Shown piece after piece: positions 13,244 through 13,938 of a stretch of 13,938 bases of DNA. Location: positions 1-13,938 of the forward strand of contig JASHVI010000179.1 in the NCBI GenBank assembly GCA_030039525.1, read 5' to 3'. Every line of letters starts with the position of its first letter. Within the stretch, counting starts at the first letter, position 1. Source of the DNA: Thermoplasmata archaeon. Lineage in GTDB: Archaea > Thermoplasmatota > Thermoplasmata > Lutacidiplasmatales > UBA184. The position numbers and the translations under genes were made by a program. Under the pieces are notes generated by a model. The model saw only the letters and a program-made list of their open reading frames with translations. It was not told where the DNA came from and ran no database searches.

Positions 13244-13938
13244 ATGCCGGCCCGGGTCATGAAGGAGTTCCAAGCGCCGCGCGGACTGCCGCGGAAGACC
13301 GCGTCGGTCTGCCCCGAGTGCATCAAGGTCGTTCCCGCTGTCGTCCGGGAGAAGGACGGCCGCGTGATCATGGAGAAGACGTGCCGGGTGCACGGCTACT
13401 TCTGGGACATCATCTCGAACGACGTCGACTTCTACCTGAGGATGGAGGTCTACGCCCACGACGGGGTCGGCTACGAGAACCCCTACTATGACAAGTTCAA
13501 GGGCTGCCCGACGACCTGCGGGATGTGCAGCCACCACAAGTCGCACACCGGCCTCGCCCTGATGGACCTCACGAACCGGTGCAATCTCAAGTGCCCGGTC
13601 TGCTTCGCGAACGCGAACGCCGCGGGGTACGTCTACGAGCCGACCCGCGAGCAGATCCACTTCATGCTCCGGACCCTCCGGGAGCAGAAGCCGGTCGGCG
13701 CCGTCGCGGTCCAGTTCTCGGGCGGGGAGCCGACGCTCTCCCCCCTCTTCCTCGACGCCTGCAGCATGGCGAGGGACCTCGGCTTCAAGCAGATCCAGGT
13801 CGCCACGAACGGGATCCGGGTCGCCAACGAGCCCGGCTTCGCCCAGGCCTGCCGGGACTCGGGCCTCCACACGCTCTACCTCCAGTTCGATGGGCTGGAC
13901 GATGAGATCTACCGGAAGGTGCGGGGCGTCCCGCTCCT
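13244..13938 (+). CDS. tes: Radical SAM tetraether lipid synthase-like protein (5' part, cut by window edge)
   Basis: The first 231 residues match the N-terminal half of the archaeal radical SAM family of MJ0619. Members are tetraether lipid synthases (Tes), which join two archaeol-type chains carbon-to-carbon to form GDGT membrane lipids. Visible metal sites are an N-terminal CPEC pair (Cys23, Cys26) with Cys47 and His50 (TCRVHG); GCPTTCGMC (Cys88, Cys92, Cys95) for an additional cluster; and the radical SAM CNLKCPVC (Cys113, Cys117, Cys120). KSHTGLALMDLTNRC, FSGGEPT (158-164) and ATNG (187-190) are characteristic. ATG 13244 follows Shine-Dalgarno GGAGG by eight nt. Related radical SAM enzymes of this family (for example those making GDGT rings) cannot be fully excluded without the C-terminus. 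Confidence 0.85.
   Translation, partial: MPARVMKEFQAPRGLPRKTASVCPECIKVVPAVVREKDGRVIMEKTCRVHGYFWDIISNDVDFYLRMEVYAHDGVGYENPYYDKFKGCPTTCGMCSHHKSHTGLALMDLTNRCNLKCPVCFANANAAGYVYEPTREQIHFMLRTLREQKPVGAVAVQFSGGEPTLSPLFLDACSMARDLGFKQIQVATNGIRVANEPGFAQACRDSGLHTLYLQFDGLDDEIYRKVRGVPL

Noticed and set aside
13168..13491. A 107-codon plus-strand frame starting at ATG 13168
   Set aside because: Its 3' part is an out-of-frame reading of the radical SAM gene, which has its own strong Shine-Dalgarno and ATG 13244.
1..13938. CRISPR array, tRNA, rRNA, insertion sequence or att site
   Set aside because: No regularly spaced repeats, cloverleaf-like segments, transposase motifs or long terminal inverted repeats were found on reading both strands.

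Overview
The window is archaeal chromosomal DNA, very GC-rich (about 70% by eye), with densely packed genes on both strands. Archaeal markers are a diphthine synthase, a stand-alone glutaminase subunit of a split GMP synthase, a cytosolic M61 peptidase, a thiolase/DUF35 gene pair, and a radical SAM protein that looks like a tetraether lipid synthase. A high-GC member of the Thermoplasmatota is my best guess. That placement is inference only, as there is no rRNA here.

Layout. 1-1815 (minus): kdpF and kdpA of the K+-transporting P-type ATPase; kdpA runs off the left edge only a few residues before its expected end. 1816-2018: divergent control region with interleaved inverted repeats and a CTTAAG box. 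2019-3621 (plus): tandem universal stress protein, then diphthine synthase. 3640-5668 (minus): an unrecognised 520-residue Cys-bearing protein followed by an atypical response-regulator receiver. 5719-7812 (minus): a tightly overlapping operon, ubiX, a secreted or anchored 198-residue protein, a two-helix membrane protein, and the GMP synthase glutaminase subunit. 7877-10365 (plus, divergent from ubiX): a thiolase translationally coupled to a fusion of a cysteine-free HMG-CoA-synthase-like domain with a DUF35 zinc ribbon/OB-fold. 10362-13030 (minus): M61 peptidase with a PDZ domain, a small coiled-coil protein, and a 179-residue protein with a basic disordered N-terminus. 13244-13938 (plus): 5' part of the radical SAM tetraether synthase, cut by the right edge.

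Functional themes. The thiolase/DUF35 pair (mevalonate entry) and the Tes-like enzyme both bear on isoprenoid membrane lipids. Kdp and the stress protein suggest osmotic or K+ limitation responses. UbiX makes prenyl-FMN for UbiD-type decarboxylases.

The most interesting points are: (1) three recognisable genes (diphthine synthase, ubiX, thiolase) have no ATG, GTG or TTG where family alignments require the start, and two of them have a good Shine-Dalgarno in front of ACG or CTG; (2) the HMG-CoA-synthase-like half of the DUF35 fusion contains no cysteine at all, so it cannot be a normal synthase; (3) the kdp/usp control region carries a three-copy interleaved dyad; (4) an unknown Cys-rich protein and two unknown membrane proteins sit in tight operons. 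No mobile element, CRISPR array, tRNA or rRNA was seen.
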